Of a stretch of 45,618 bases of DNA, positions 39,607 through 45,618 are shown piece after piece. The notes beneath the pieces are model-generated. The model saw only the letters and a list, made by a program, of their open reading frames with translations. It had not been told where the DNA came from and did not search any database. Origin of the DNA: Acidobacteriota bacterium (lineage in GTDB: Bacteria; Acidobacteriota; Blastocatellia; Pyrinomonadales; Pyrinomonadaceae); contig QHXQ01000062.1 in assembly GCA_003223935.1 (NCBI GenBank), forward strand, positions 1 to 45,618, written 5' to 3'. Position numbers and translations under genes: made by a program. Within the stretch, counting starts at the first letter, position 1; every line of letters begins with the position of its first letter.

Positions 39607-39840
39607 ATGAAGCAAGGAATCCATCCACAGTACCACGAAATCACAGTCTCCTGCGCCTGCGGCGAGACCTTCAAGACACACTCGACACGCAAGGACGACC
39701 TGCACGTCGAAATCTGTTCCGCCTGTCACCCGTTCTTTACAGGCAAGCAGAAGCTTGTGGACACGGCAGGGCGCGTTGACCGTTTCAACCGGCGTTACGG
39801 CAAGAAGACCGAAGCGCCGGCAGAGACAACCGCGCAGTAA
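39607..39840 (+). CDS. rpmE: 50S ribosomal protein L31 (bL31), zinc-binding form
   Basis: bL31 bridges the ribosomal subunits. The start ATG 39607 is preceded by GGAAAGGA at good spacing; an in-frame GTG at 39589 is less likely. The 77 residues begin [10 protein letters not shown] and contain four cysteines (16, 18, 37, 40) in CAC and CSAC motifs, so this is the zinc-containing C+ form. [25 protein letters not shown] is the family signature. A short Thr/Ala tail follows. It is followed in the same direction by a DUF1385 gene and prfA, a common order in bacteria. Confidence 0.97.
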   Translation: MKQGIHPQYHEITVSCACGETFKTHSTRKDDLHVEICSACHPFFTGKQKLVDTAGRVDRFNRRYGKKTEAPAETTAQ

Positions 39841-40084
39841 TTTCAAGCGAGGGCTTGATCGAGATTTAACTCTGATCAGACCGACGCCCATGCGACAGAC
39901 AGACCGACAGCGCCAGTATTAGCGTTCCTGAATCCGACACGCCGACGTTTTCGCGGCGGTTGCCTTCGTGCATCTAAAAGAGGCCGGCAACCAACGCGCA
40001 CAAGAAACGTCGGCGTTGTTGTATTCTGGAGACGAGCTTAACCACTCGTTAATTTTGAATCTCAACCAAGCGAGCGAAACAAAC

Positions 40085-41293
40085 GTGAGCGCGAACGAAA
40101 AAGATTTGATCGTCGGCGGCCAAGCGGTCGTCGAAGGCGTGATGATGCGGACGCCGAACGCTTTCGCCGTCGCCGTGCGCCGGCCCGACGGCCAGATTGT
40201 GCACACGGGCGCACAACTACCAAAGTGGAGCGACCGTTACAAGATTCTGCGTCTGCCCGTCCTGCGCGGCGCAGCCGTGCTCGTGCAATCAATGGCGCTC
40301 GGCGTCAAGGCGCTCAACTATTCTGCGGGCGAAGCGTTCGCGGGCGCGCAAGAGCAGGAACAGGAAGCGGTGCAGGTTGTCTTGACGCCCGCAGTCGTTG
40401 AAGGCGAAGGCGACTTCGCAGGCATCACGGGCGGCGTGCCGGGTCTGATTCCGATCCCGACGAAGAAGCAACCGAAAGATGAACTCAAGCGCGGCGCAAC
40501 TGCCTCGGCTGCCGGTTCGATCATCTTCGCGCTCATCTTCAACGTGCTCCTCTTCATCGTTGCACCGCTCGTCTTAACAAACGCGCTGTTCATCGCCGCT
40601 GGTTGGTCTGTGCCTACTACAAGCAGCGCACAAACAAGCGCAACACCGAACAGTTCGAGCGCGACTACGCAAGCAACAACGAACGCGCCGAATCAAGCGC
40701 CCGAACAGACGGCTTGGTACAGACGCGCTTGGGCGGGCGCGCGTTACTACTTGCATCCAGTGCGCCCGTCGGTCGGCTTTAATCTGATTGACGGCATGAT
40801 CCGCATGTCGTTCTTCTTGATCATGATCTTCAGCTTCTCGCTGTTGAAAGACATCCGCCGCGTCTTCGAGTATCACGGCGCAGAGCACAAGACCGTGTTC
40901 ACTTGGGAGAAGGGCTTGCCGCTCGAAGTCGCGCACGCGAAACTGCAACCGCGCCAGCACCCGCGTTGCGGCACGAGTTTTCTGATGGTCGTCATGCTCG
41001 TCTCAATCGTGCTCTTCTCCATCGTCAAGTTTGATTCGCTCTTGCTCAACATGCTCACGCGCATTGCGCTCGTGCCGGTCATCGCGGGCCTCTCATATGA
41101 AATCATTCGCATGTCGGCGAAGCGCGAAGGCAGTCTTGTGTTCAGACTGATCACGCTGCCCGGTCTCTGGCTGCAAAACATCACGACCAAAGAGCCGGAC
41201 GAGCAACAACTTGAAGTCGCGATCTATGCGTTGAAGGAATCTCTGAAACTTGAGCCGCAACCACAGGAAGTGGTCATGACGCCGCTCTCATAA
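40085..41293 (+). CDS. DUF1385 (YqhQ-like) membrane protein
   Basis: The protein has about 402 residues from GTG 40085, just before the conserved [28 protein letters not shown]; the frame is open upstream to a GTG at 39968, and the true start is uncertain. Family features are the [34 protein letters not shown] region. Several membrane helices, [46 protein letters not shown] and [22 protein letters not shown] follow. A soluble Ala/Thr/Ser/Gln-rich insert separates two helices. The molecular function is unknown. The conserved neighbourhood with rpmE and prfA and the 5-nt gap to prfA indicate one operon. Confidence 0.9.
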   Translation: MSANEKDLIVGGQAVVEGVMMRTPNAFAVAVRRPDGQIVHTGAQLPKWSDRYKILRLPVLRGAAVLVQSMALGVKALNYSAGEAFAGAQEQEQEAVQVVLTPAVVEGEGDFAGITGGVPGLIPIPTKKQPKDELKRGATASAAGSIIFALIFNVLLFIVAPLVLTNALFIAAGWSVPTTSSAQTSATPNSSSATTQATTNAPNQAPEQTAWYRRAWAGARYYLHPVRPSVGFNLIDGMIRMSFFLIMIFSFSLLKDIRRVFEYHGAEHKTVFTWEKGLPLEVAHAKLQPRQHPRCGTSFLMVVMLVSIVLFSIVKFDSLLLNMLTRIALVPVIAGLSYEIIRMSAKREGSLVFRLITLPGLWLQNITTKEPDEQQLEVAIYALKESLKLEPQPQEVVMTPLS

Positions 41294-41298
41294 AAGTT

Positions 41299-42378
41299 AT
41301 GTTGGAAGAAAAGCTGGATCAGATCGAAGCGCGCTACGAAGAGTTGACCGCGCAATTATCTGCGCCAGAGTTGCTGGCGGATCAAGCGGCTTACACGAAA
41401 GCTGCGAAGCAGCATCGCAGTCTCGGCGAGATCGTCGAGCAGTACCGCGAGTGGAAGACTTTGAAGCACGAACTCGCGGGCGCGCGCGAACTGTTCGAGT
41501 TGAGCGACGACGAAGAGATGCGCGAACTTGCGCGCGTCGAGATGGATTCATTGCAAGCGCGAATCGAAGCGGCGCAGGAAGAGTTGCGCCTGCTCTTGCT
41601 GCCGCGCGACCCGAACGACGAGAAGAACGTCATCCTCGAAATCCGTGCCGGCACGGGCGGCGACGAGGCGACGTTGTTTGCGGCCGAAGTCCTGCGTATG
41701 TACGGGCGCTATGCGGAGCGCCATCGTTGGCGCTTCGAGGTGTTGGACATTTCCGAGTCAGGGATAGGCGGCGTGAAAGAAGCTGTCGCTTTGATCGAAG
41801 GCGACAAGGTTTATTCGCGGCTCAAGCACGAATCGGGCGTGCATCGCGTCCAGCGCGTGCCGCAGACGGAAGCGAGCGGGCGCATCCACACCTCAGCGAT
41901 CACAGTCGCCGTGCTCCCCGAAGCCGAAGAGGTTGACGTGAAGATCAACCCGAACGATCTGCGCATTGACACGTTCTGCTCATCCGGCCCCGGCGGTCAA
42001 TCGGTCAACACAACTTATTCCGCCGTGCGCATCACACACCTGCCGACCGGCACGGTCGTCTCGATGCAGGATGAGAAGTCGCAGATCAAGAACCGCGACA
42101 AGGCGATGCGCGTCTTGCGCGCGCGCTTGCAGGAGATGGAAGAACAGAAGCAGCACGAAGCGCTGGCGAGTGAACGCCGTTCGATGGTCGGCAGCGGCGA
42201 CCGCTCCGAAAAAATTCGCACCTACAACTTCAAAGAGAACCGCGTCTCAGACCACCGCATCGGCTTGACCATCCATCAGCTTGATCTCGTCATGGACGGC
42301 GCGCTCGACCCGATCATCAACGCACTCATCACGCATTATCAGGCGGAGAAACTGAAAGCTGAAACGGTCGCAGCTTAA
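41299..42378 (+). CDS. prfA: Peptide chain release factor 1
   Basis: RF1 reads UAA and UAG and triggers peptide release. The 359 residues show the N-terminal coiled domain, [51 protein letters not shown] with the P-x-T codon-recognition position (here PQT), and [24 protein letters not shown] with the catalytic [28 protein letters not shown] stretch follows. The length is normal. ATG 41299 lies 5 nt after the DUF1385 stop. prmC, which often follows, is not here; the next gene is a phosphatase behind hairpin I. Confidence 0.98.
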   Translation: MLEEKLDQIEARYEELTAQLSAPELLADQAAYTKAAKQHRSLGEIVEQYREWKTLKHELAGARELFELSDDEEMRELARVEMDSLQARIEAAQEELRLLLLPRDPNDEKNVILEIRAGTGGDEATLFAAEVLRMYGRYAERHRWRFEVLDISESGIGGVKEAVALIEGDKVYSRLKHESGVHRVQRVPQTEASGRIHTSAITVAVLPEAEEVDVKINPNDLRIDTFCSSGPGGQSVNTTYSAVRITHLPTGTVVSMQDEKSQIKNRDKAMRVLRARLQEMEEQKQHEALASERRSMVGSGDRSEKIRTYNFKENRVSDHRIGLTIHQLDLVMDGALDPIINALITHYQAEKLKAETVAA

Positions 42379-42382
42379 AAGC

Positions 42383-42463
42383 AGTGATGAGTAACAAGTG
42401 ACGAGTGACGAGCTAAAGCCTTGTCTTAACTGATCACTTGCCACTCGTCGCTTGTCCCTGCTT
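42383..42463. repeat. Heptamer inverted-array hairpin I (AGTGACG type), prfA-phosphatase gap
   Basis: Left arm 42383-42410 holds AGTGATG, AGTAACA and two AGTGACG units. Right arm 42428-42463 is the inverse complement of AGGGACA, AGCGACG, AGTGGCA and AGTGATC plus AGTT. It starts 4 nt after the prfA stop and ends 1 nt before the next ATG. AAAGCAG (42378-42384) and CTGCTTT (42458-42464) close the ends; the flank AAAAGCAGTG is shared with E and F. Confidence 0.88.
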
Positions 42464-42464
42464 T

Positions 42465-43094
42465 ATGGAAAGCACGCGCATCTTGCTCATCCGGCACGGG
42501 CAGTCGCAAGGCAACGCCGAGCAGCGTTTCGGCGGGCACACGGCGACGCCGCTCTCGGAGCTTGGGCGCAGACAGGCTGAGGCGACGGCGCGGGCGCTGG
42601 CGACTGAGTGTGTGACGGCGATCTATGCGAGCGACCTGCGGCGCGCGGTCGAGACGGCCGAGCCGCTGGCGCGTGCGACGGGGCTTGCGATCAAACAGAC
42701 GAGCGCGTTTCGTGAGCGCAGCGTCGGGCAGATGGAAGGTTTCACGTTTGAAGAAGCGGCCGAAAAATACCCGGAAGAATACGCCGCGCTCTTGCGCCGC
42801 GACTTCGAGCACGTACTGCTCGGCGGCGAAAGCTACCGGCAACTGCTCGAACGGGCCGCGCAGGCCCTCGACGAAGCTATCAACGACAATCGCGGCGGCA
42901 CAATCGCCGTCTTCACGCACACGGGCACAGCCTGCATTCTCACCTTGCACCTGCTCGGTGCGCTCGATGCGCCGGAATTACGCCCCGTCTGGCTCAGGAC
43001 CTCGAACTGCGGCATCAATCGCTTCGACATGCGCGCTGATGGCTTCTTGCGTGTCCTCGCCTTAAACGACACGCGCCATCTTGTCGGACTCTGA
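42465..43094 (+). CDS. Histidine phosphatase (phosphoglycerate mutase-like) family protein
   Basis: The 209-residue protein has the clan signature LLIRHGQSQGN (catalytic His11 in RHG). Arg in SDLRRAVETAEPLA, Glu84 in FRERSVGQMEG, and the second catalytic His152 in AVFTHTGT are also present. This is the active-site set of cofactor-independent small phosphatases of the CobC/GpmB type. The substrate cannot be assigned; phosphoglycerate mutase activity is unlikely without the longer insert of GpmA. The start was placed at ATG 42465, because upstream TTG 42438 lies inside the repeat. Confidence 0.9.
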   Translation: MESTRILLIRHGQSQGNAEQRFGGHTATPLSELGRRQAEATARALATECVTAIYASDLRRAVETAEPLARATGLAIKQTSAFRERSVGQMEGFTFEEAAEKYPEEYAALLRRDFEHVLLGGESYRQLLERAAQALDEAINDNRGGTIAVFTHTGTACILTLHLLGALDAPELRPVWLRTSNCGINRFDMRADGFLRVLALNDTRHLVGL

Positions 43095-43107
43095 GAGCAG
43101 AAAATGC

Positions 43108-43134
43108 TTGACAGTCCTTCGTAACTTCTATAGT
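43108..43134 (+). promoter_or_regulatory. Putative promoter of the Lys-rich protein gene
   Basis: TTGACA (43108-43113) and TATAGT (43129-43134), with a short spacer of 15 bp. The resulting leader of about 185 nt contains AACCTTC/GAAGGTT (43189-43195 and 43227-43233) enclosing GCTTGCAAGC, and may be structured. Confidence 0.4.
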
Positions 43135-43324
43135 TTGTGCGCGCCTCCTCACTTTAATCGAGGTGTACCGCGGGCTGCGCACAGGCCCAACCTTCCCTGT
43201 ACCGGCCGCTTGCAAGCAATCCCTTTGAAGGTTCAGTTGAACGCAGACGACGTGCGCGCGTGTCGTTCGTCAAACACCTAGACCAGCAAGTGCGATTTCA
43301 ATCTAACTAAAGGAGCAACGAAGC

Positions 43325-43603
43325 ATGGCAACGAAAAAAGCAGCCACGAAGAAAGCGGGCAAGAAAGCTGGCGCGCAGACCAGCAGAGCAGGCACGCAGA
43401 TCAGTGCGGGCGATGTCAGACGACTCAGGTCGGCGGCTAAGATTGATGACTTGGGCAAAAAGGTCGGCGAGGCTGTCACCCGTGCGCTCGCGGCGCAGGG
43501 GCCATCGAACCCTTTCCTGCGCGGCAAGATCATCTGCGGCATCATCTACGACCTGAAAACGAAGTCCTTCCAGCCAGTGGTGCAGCCGCAAGAGCAATTT
43601 TAG
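43325..43603 (+). CDS. Small Lys-rich protein of unknown function
   Basis: The 92-residue product starts at an ATG with AAGGAG 9 nt upstream, so translation looks strong. The first 16 residues are a histone-H1-like basic tail (KKAATKKAGKKAG). Then comes ISAGDVRRLRSAAKIDDLGKKVGEAVTRALAA, likely helical, and FLRGKIICGIIYDLKTKSFQPVV. I do not recognise the family. The basic tail suggests nucleic acid binding, which is inference. It lies 52 nt before the Cys-rich protein gene in the same direction. Confidence 0.65.
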   Translation: MATKKAATKKAGKKAGAQTSRAGTQISAGDVRRLRSAAKIDDLGKKVGEAVTRALAAQGPSNPFLRGKIICGIIYDLKTKSFQPVVQPQEQF

Positions 43604-43655
43604 CCACGCCGGTGTGGACCCGGCCGGAGGCTATTTCACTGCGGGAGCGTGAGCG

Positions 43656-44096
43656 ATGAAAAAAGATCGGGCTGAGGTTGAACCTCTGTGTCCCAGCGCG
43701 CAGCCGGAAATGGCCGGCAGCGTTGCGTTCGGCGTCGTCGGCGGCACGCCCAATGCGCCGCGCATGGAGCACCTCGAACGCACGTTGCCTGTTACGGACG
43801 AACTGCTCGCGCTCTCTGCTCCTGTCAGTCCGGCCGAGGTCTTTCGCTTCGCCGCACCCTGCGCGGGTCACGCTTGCCAGCACTTCGACGGCACAGACTG
43901 TCGGCTGGCGACGCGCATCGTTCAGATTCTACCGGCGGTGACGAACGACCTGCCGCCGTGTCTGCTGCGCCCCGACTGTCGTTGGTGGCAACAGGAGGGC
44001 AAGGCGGCCTGCCTGCGCTGCCCGCAGGTGGTGACGGAAAGCTATGTCGCTTCAGACGACTTCCAACGGGCAGCCGATCCGCACACGAGCGTCTAG
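43656..44096 (+). CDS. Cys-rich protein of unknown function
   Basis: The 146 residues start at an ATG with GGAG 9 nt upstream. After a variable N-terminus the sequence reads MEHLERTLPVTDEL, then VFRFAAPCAGHACQHFDGTDC and LPPCLLRPDCRWWQQEGKAACLRCPQVVTE. Eight cysteines stand at 12, 69, 74, 82, 102, 108, 119 and 122; the last seven form two groups (CxxxxCxxxxxxxC and CxxxxxCx10CxxC) that could hold zinc or an iron-sulfur cluster. I recall similar uncharacterised proteins in other bacteria but cannot name a function. It is followed by a strong hairpin. Confidence 0.65.
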   Translation: MKKDRAEVEPLCPSAQPEMAGSVAFGVVGGTPNAPRMEHLERTLPVTDELLALSAPVSPAEVFRFAAPCAGHACQHFDGTDCRLATRIVQILPAVTNDLPPCLLRPDCRWWQQEGKAACLRCPQVVTESYVASDDFQRAADPHTSV

Positions 44097-44144
44097 CGTT
44101 ACGCGGTCGGACGACGTGTTTGACGAATCGCTGTCTGGATCAAG

Positions 44145-44177
44145 CGAAGGCCGGCCTGTTACGCAGGCCGGCCTTCG
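44145..44177 (+). terminator. Strong hairpin after the Cys-rich protein gene
   Basis: CGAAGGCCGGCCTG (44145-44158) and CAGGCCGGCCTTCG (44164-44177) form a perfect 14-bp stem with a 5-base loop, 48 nt after the stop. A T run is lacking, so it is an atypical terminator or an mRNA 3'-end stabiliser. Confidence 0.65.
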
Positions 44178-44306
44178 TCGTCATTGAGCCACTTGCTGGC
44201 GGCTCGAAAATACCTGATTACAGTGGGCGGCTGAGCGCGTTGGTCAGGGCAGTTCCGAGGCGTTGGCTAGGAAGCGCGGAAAAACTCTTCCCTCGCGCCC
44301 CGAAGC

Positions 44307-44322
44307 GCGCTAAAGTTAGCGC
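44307..44322 (+). promoter_or_regulatory. Palindrome abutting the caspase-like start codon
   Basis: GCGCTAA and TTAGCGC with AG between them form a perfect palindrome whose last base directly precedes ATG 44323. It takes the place of a Shine-Dalgarno and could be an operator or a start-blocking RNA hairpin. Confidence 0.5.
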
Positions 44323-45618
44323 ATGATGAAGCCAAACTTTCGCACCGACGCTCCACGCCCCGTCGCGGCCGTGCTGTTGGCCGCGTTGTCGCTGATCGTG
44401 CTGACGCTTTGGTCGCTGCCGGTCGCGGCGCAGCCCAAACCGCAGACGCAAAAACCGGCACCGGATCGCGGCATTAGCAAAGAGTTGAGCGCACAAGATG
44501 CTGCGCGCGCACTCAGTTTGGTGCAGACATTGCCGGGTCAGACCAAGCGGTTCGCGCTCATTATCGGCGTTGACCAGTACAGCGATCCGCAGGTGGTCGG
44601 ACTTGGCGGCGCAGCCAACGACGCGCGCCTGCTTGCCGACTCACTTGTGCGCAATGCTGGCTTCCCCGCCGATCAGGTCGTACTGCTTGCGTCCGATCAA
44701 CCGGAGGAGCGGAAGCCGACGCGCGGCAACATCCTGCGCCGTTTGTCGAACCTTGCGGCGGTCGTCCCTAAAGACGGCTTGCTGCTCTTCTCTTTCGCCG
44801 GGCACGGCATCGAACGCAACAGTCAAGCGTTCCTGCTGCCTTCGGATGCGCAAGTGAGCGACGACGTGAACCTGTTGGAGCAGACCGCGATCAACGTCGT
44901 GACGATCAAAGACTGGATTCGTAAGACGGGCGTCAGCCAAGTGCTCTTGCTCTTGGATGCTTGCCGCAACGATCCATCGGCGGGACGCGCCGCAGCCGAC
45001 AATCCGCTCACGAAAAATTACATGCGCGGTTTCGACTTCGACGTGCGCAACCGCGAAGTGCAAGCCTTTGCCACCATCTATGCGACCGAGATCGGCCGCC
45101 GCGCCTACGAGTTGAAGGAACAGCGTCACGGTTATTTCACTTTGGCTTTGGTCGAAGCTCTGCGCGGGCAAGCGGCGAATGCTAAAGGCGAGGTGACGCT
45201 CGCGAGTCTGGTCAAATACCTGCAAGACAACGTGCCGCGCCGCGTCCTGCTCGATCTCGGTCAGGGCAAAGTGCAGCGCCCGTTCGCCGTCGTCGAAGGC
45301 TATCGCGCAGATGAGTTGGTGCTGTCAGTCAAAGACCCGAAGGCGGTGGCGCAAGTGCCGTTGAATAGTCGCAGAGCTAAGCCGTCGGAGCCGCCGGAGG
45401 AGCAGACGTCATCGTCGGGCATTTCAAGAGATGCCGGACTGGTGGGCACGATCTGGACGGGCGACAATCCGCAGAGCGGCGAGTTCACCATCAAGTTTCT
45501 CGCAGGCGGGCAACTGACTTATTTGGTCAACGGCATCGAGAACGGCAAGCAAACGATGTTCGCCACCAAAGGTACTTGGAAGCAGGTCGGTAATCACATC
45601 CGCATCGTCATCGGCAAC
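44323..45618 (+). CDS. Secreted caspase-like peptidase (C14 family), partial at the window end
   Basis: The frame is open to the last base, so 432 codons are seen and the C-terminus is missing. A signal peptide or anchor (VAAVLLAALSLIVLTLWSLPVAA) precedes the caspase-like domain (about residues 76-300). KRFALIIGVDQYSD starts it, LLLFSFAGHGIE carries the catalytic His161 and VLLLLDACRNDP the catalytic Cys214. AFATIYATEIGRRAYE and HGYFTLALVEALRG follow. After a Ser/Pro linker comes a small beta domain (GLVGTIWTGDN to HIRIVIGN) like lipocalin-type add-ons of bacterial proteins. The start is ATG 44323 or 44326. The substrate is unknown; orthocaspases usually cut after Arg or Lys. Confidence 0.88.
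   Translation, partial: MMKPNFRTDAPRPVAAVLLAALSLIVLTLWSLPVAAQPKPQTQKPAPDRGISKELSAQDAARALSLVQTLPGQTKRFALIIGVDQYSDPQVVGLGGAANDARLLADSLVRNAGFPADQVVLLASDQPEERKPTRGNILRRLSNLAAVVPKDGLLLFSFAGHGIERNSQAFLLPSDAQVSDDVNLLEQTAINVVTIKDWIRKTGVSQVLLLLDACRNDPSAGRAAADNPLTKNYMRGFDFDVRNREVQAFATIYATEIGRRAYELKEQRHGYFTLALVEALRGQAANAKGEVTLASLVKYLQDNVPRRVLLDLGQGKVQRPFAVVEGYRADELVLSVKDPKAVAQVPLNSRRAKPSEPPEEQTSSSGISRDAGLVGTIWTGDNPQSGEFTIKFLAGGQLTYLVNGIENGKQTMFATKGTWKQVGNHIRIVIGN

Noticed and set aside
3198..42463. CRISPR arrays
   Set aside because: The heptamer repeats are short, contiguous and inverted; there are no 25-40 nt repeats with regular unique spacers and no cas genes.
1..45618. tRNA or rRNA genes, prophage or insertion sequences
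   Set aside because: I saw no cloverleaf with a TTCGA-type T loop, no rRNA segments, no transposase, integrase or phage structural genes in any frame.

Overview
The window reads as chromosome of a moderately high-GC, Gram-negative, aerobic bacterium, most likely an Acidobacteriota of the Blastocatellia type (inference from gene content; no rRNA is present). The clues are lipid A/Kdo genes (waaA, lpxK), a 1242-residue Oar-like TonB receptor with an N-terminal carboxypeptidase-regulatory domain, a Ser/Thr kinase with an N-terminal zinc-ribbon-like stretch and a Pro/Thr/Asn-rich tail, proton- or sodium-pumping complex I, and a caspase-like secreted protein.

Layout. 1-1921: the 3' end of tsaD, a DUF433 antitoxin whose partner toxin survives only as a stub, and a DUF2569-like membrane protein of visibly lower GC. 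2064-7302 (minus): heat-shock operon hrcA-grpE-dnaK-dnaJ. 7886-12417 (plus): SprT-like metallopeptidase, dodecin, efp, waaA, lpxK. 12504-14273 (minus): Ser/Thr kinase. 14503-15849 (plus): CoA-disulfide-reductase/NADH-oxidase-like flavoprotein. 15925-17040 (minus): secreted protein with two LecA-like domains. 17296-19695 (minus): a membrane-sector ATP synthase cluster atpZ-atpI-atpB-atpE without any F1 genes. 19884-24939 (minus): TonB receptor and a PAS-Fis regulator, separated by about 500 bp with possible RNA structure and a sigma-54-like site. 25106-27551 (minus): radical SAM/SPASM-like protein and a family 2 glycosyltransferase. 27648-39325 (minus): complex I cluster nuoC-D-(AllA-like gene)-H-I-J-K-L-M-N, without nuoA, B, E, F or G. 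39607-43094 (plus): rpmE, DUF1385, prfA, histidine phosphatase. 43325-44096: a Lys-rich and a Cys-rich small protein of unknown function. 44323-end: a caspase-like protein, cut by the window edge.

The feature that ordinary gene annotation does not explain is a family of at least twelve intergenic hairpins, each built from imperfect tandem heptamers on one arm and their inverse complement on the other, around a short, mostly A/T-rich spacer. They fall into sequence sub-families (AGTGACA, AGTGGTC, GGTTCAA, TTTTCAG, ATGATGA types). Every one abuts or overlaps the stop codon of the gene upstream of it; in the convergent pair at 15.9 kb both neighbouring stops are close. Eleven of twelve sit between co-directional genes inside apparent operons (hrcA/dnaK, nuo, atp, waaA-lpxK), so they must be transcribed. 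In places they supply the stop codon or, in waaA, the C-terminal codons. They resemble the heptameric STRR repeats of cyanobacteria in general style, but the inverted arrangement and the stop-codon placement here are notable.

Large ORFs opposite dnaJ, dnaK, the TonB receptor and the nuo genes are codon-bias shadows and are not annotated.
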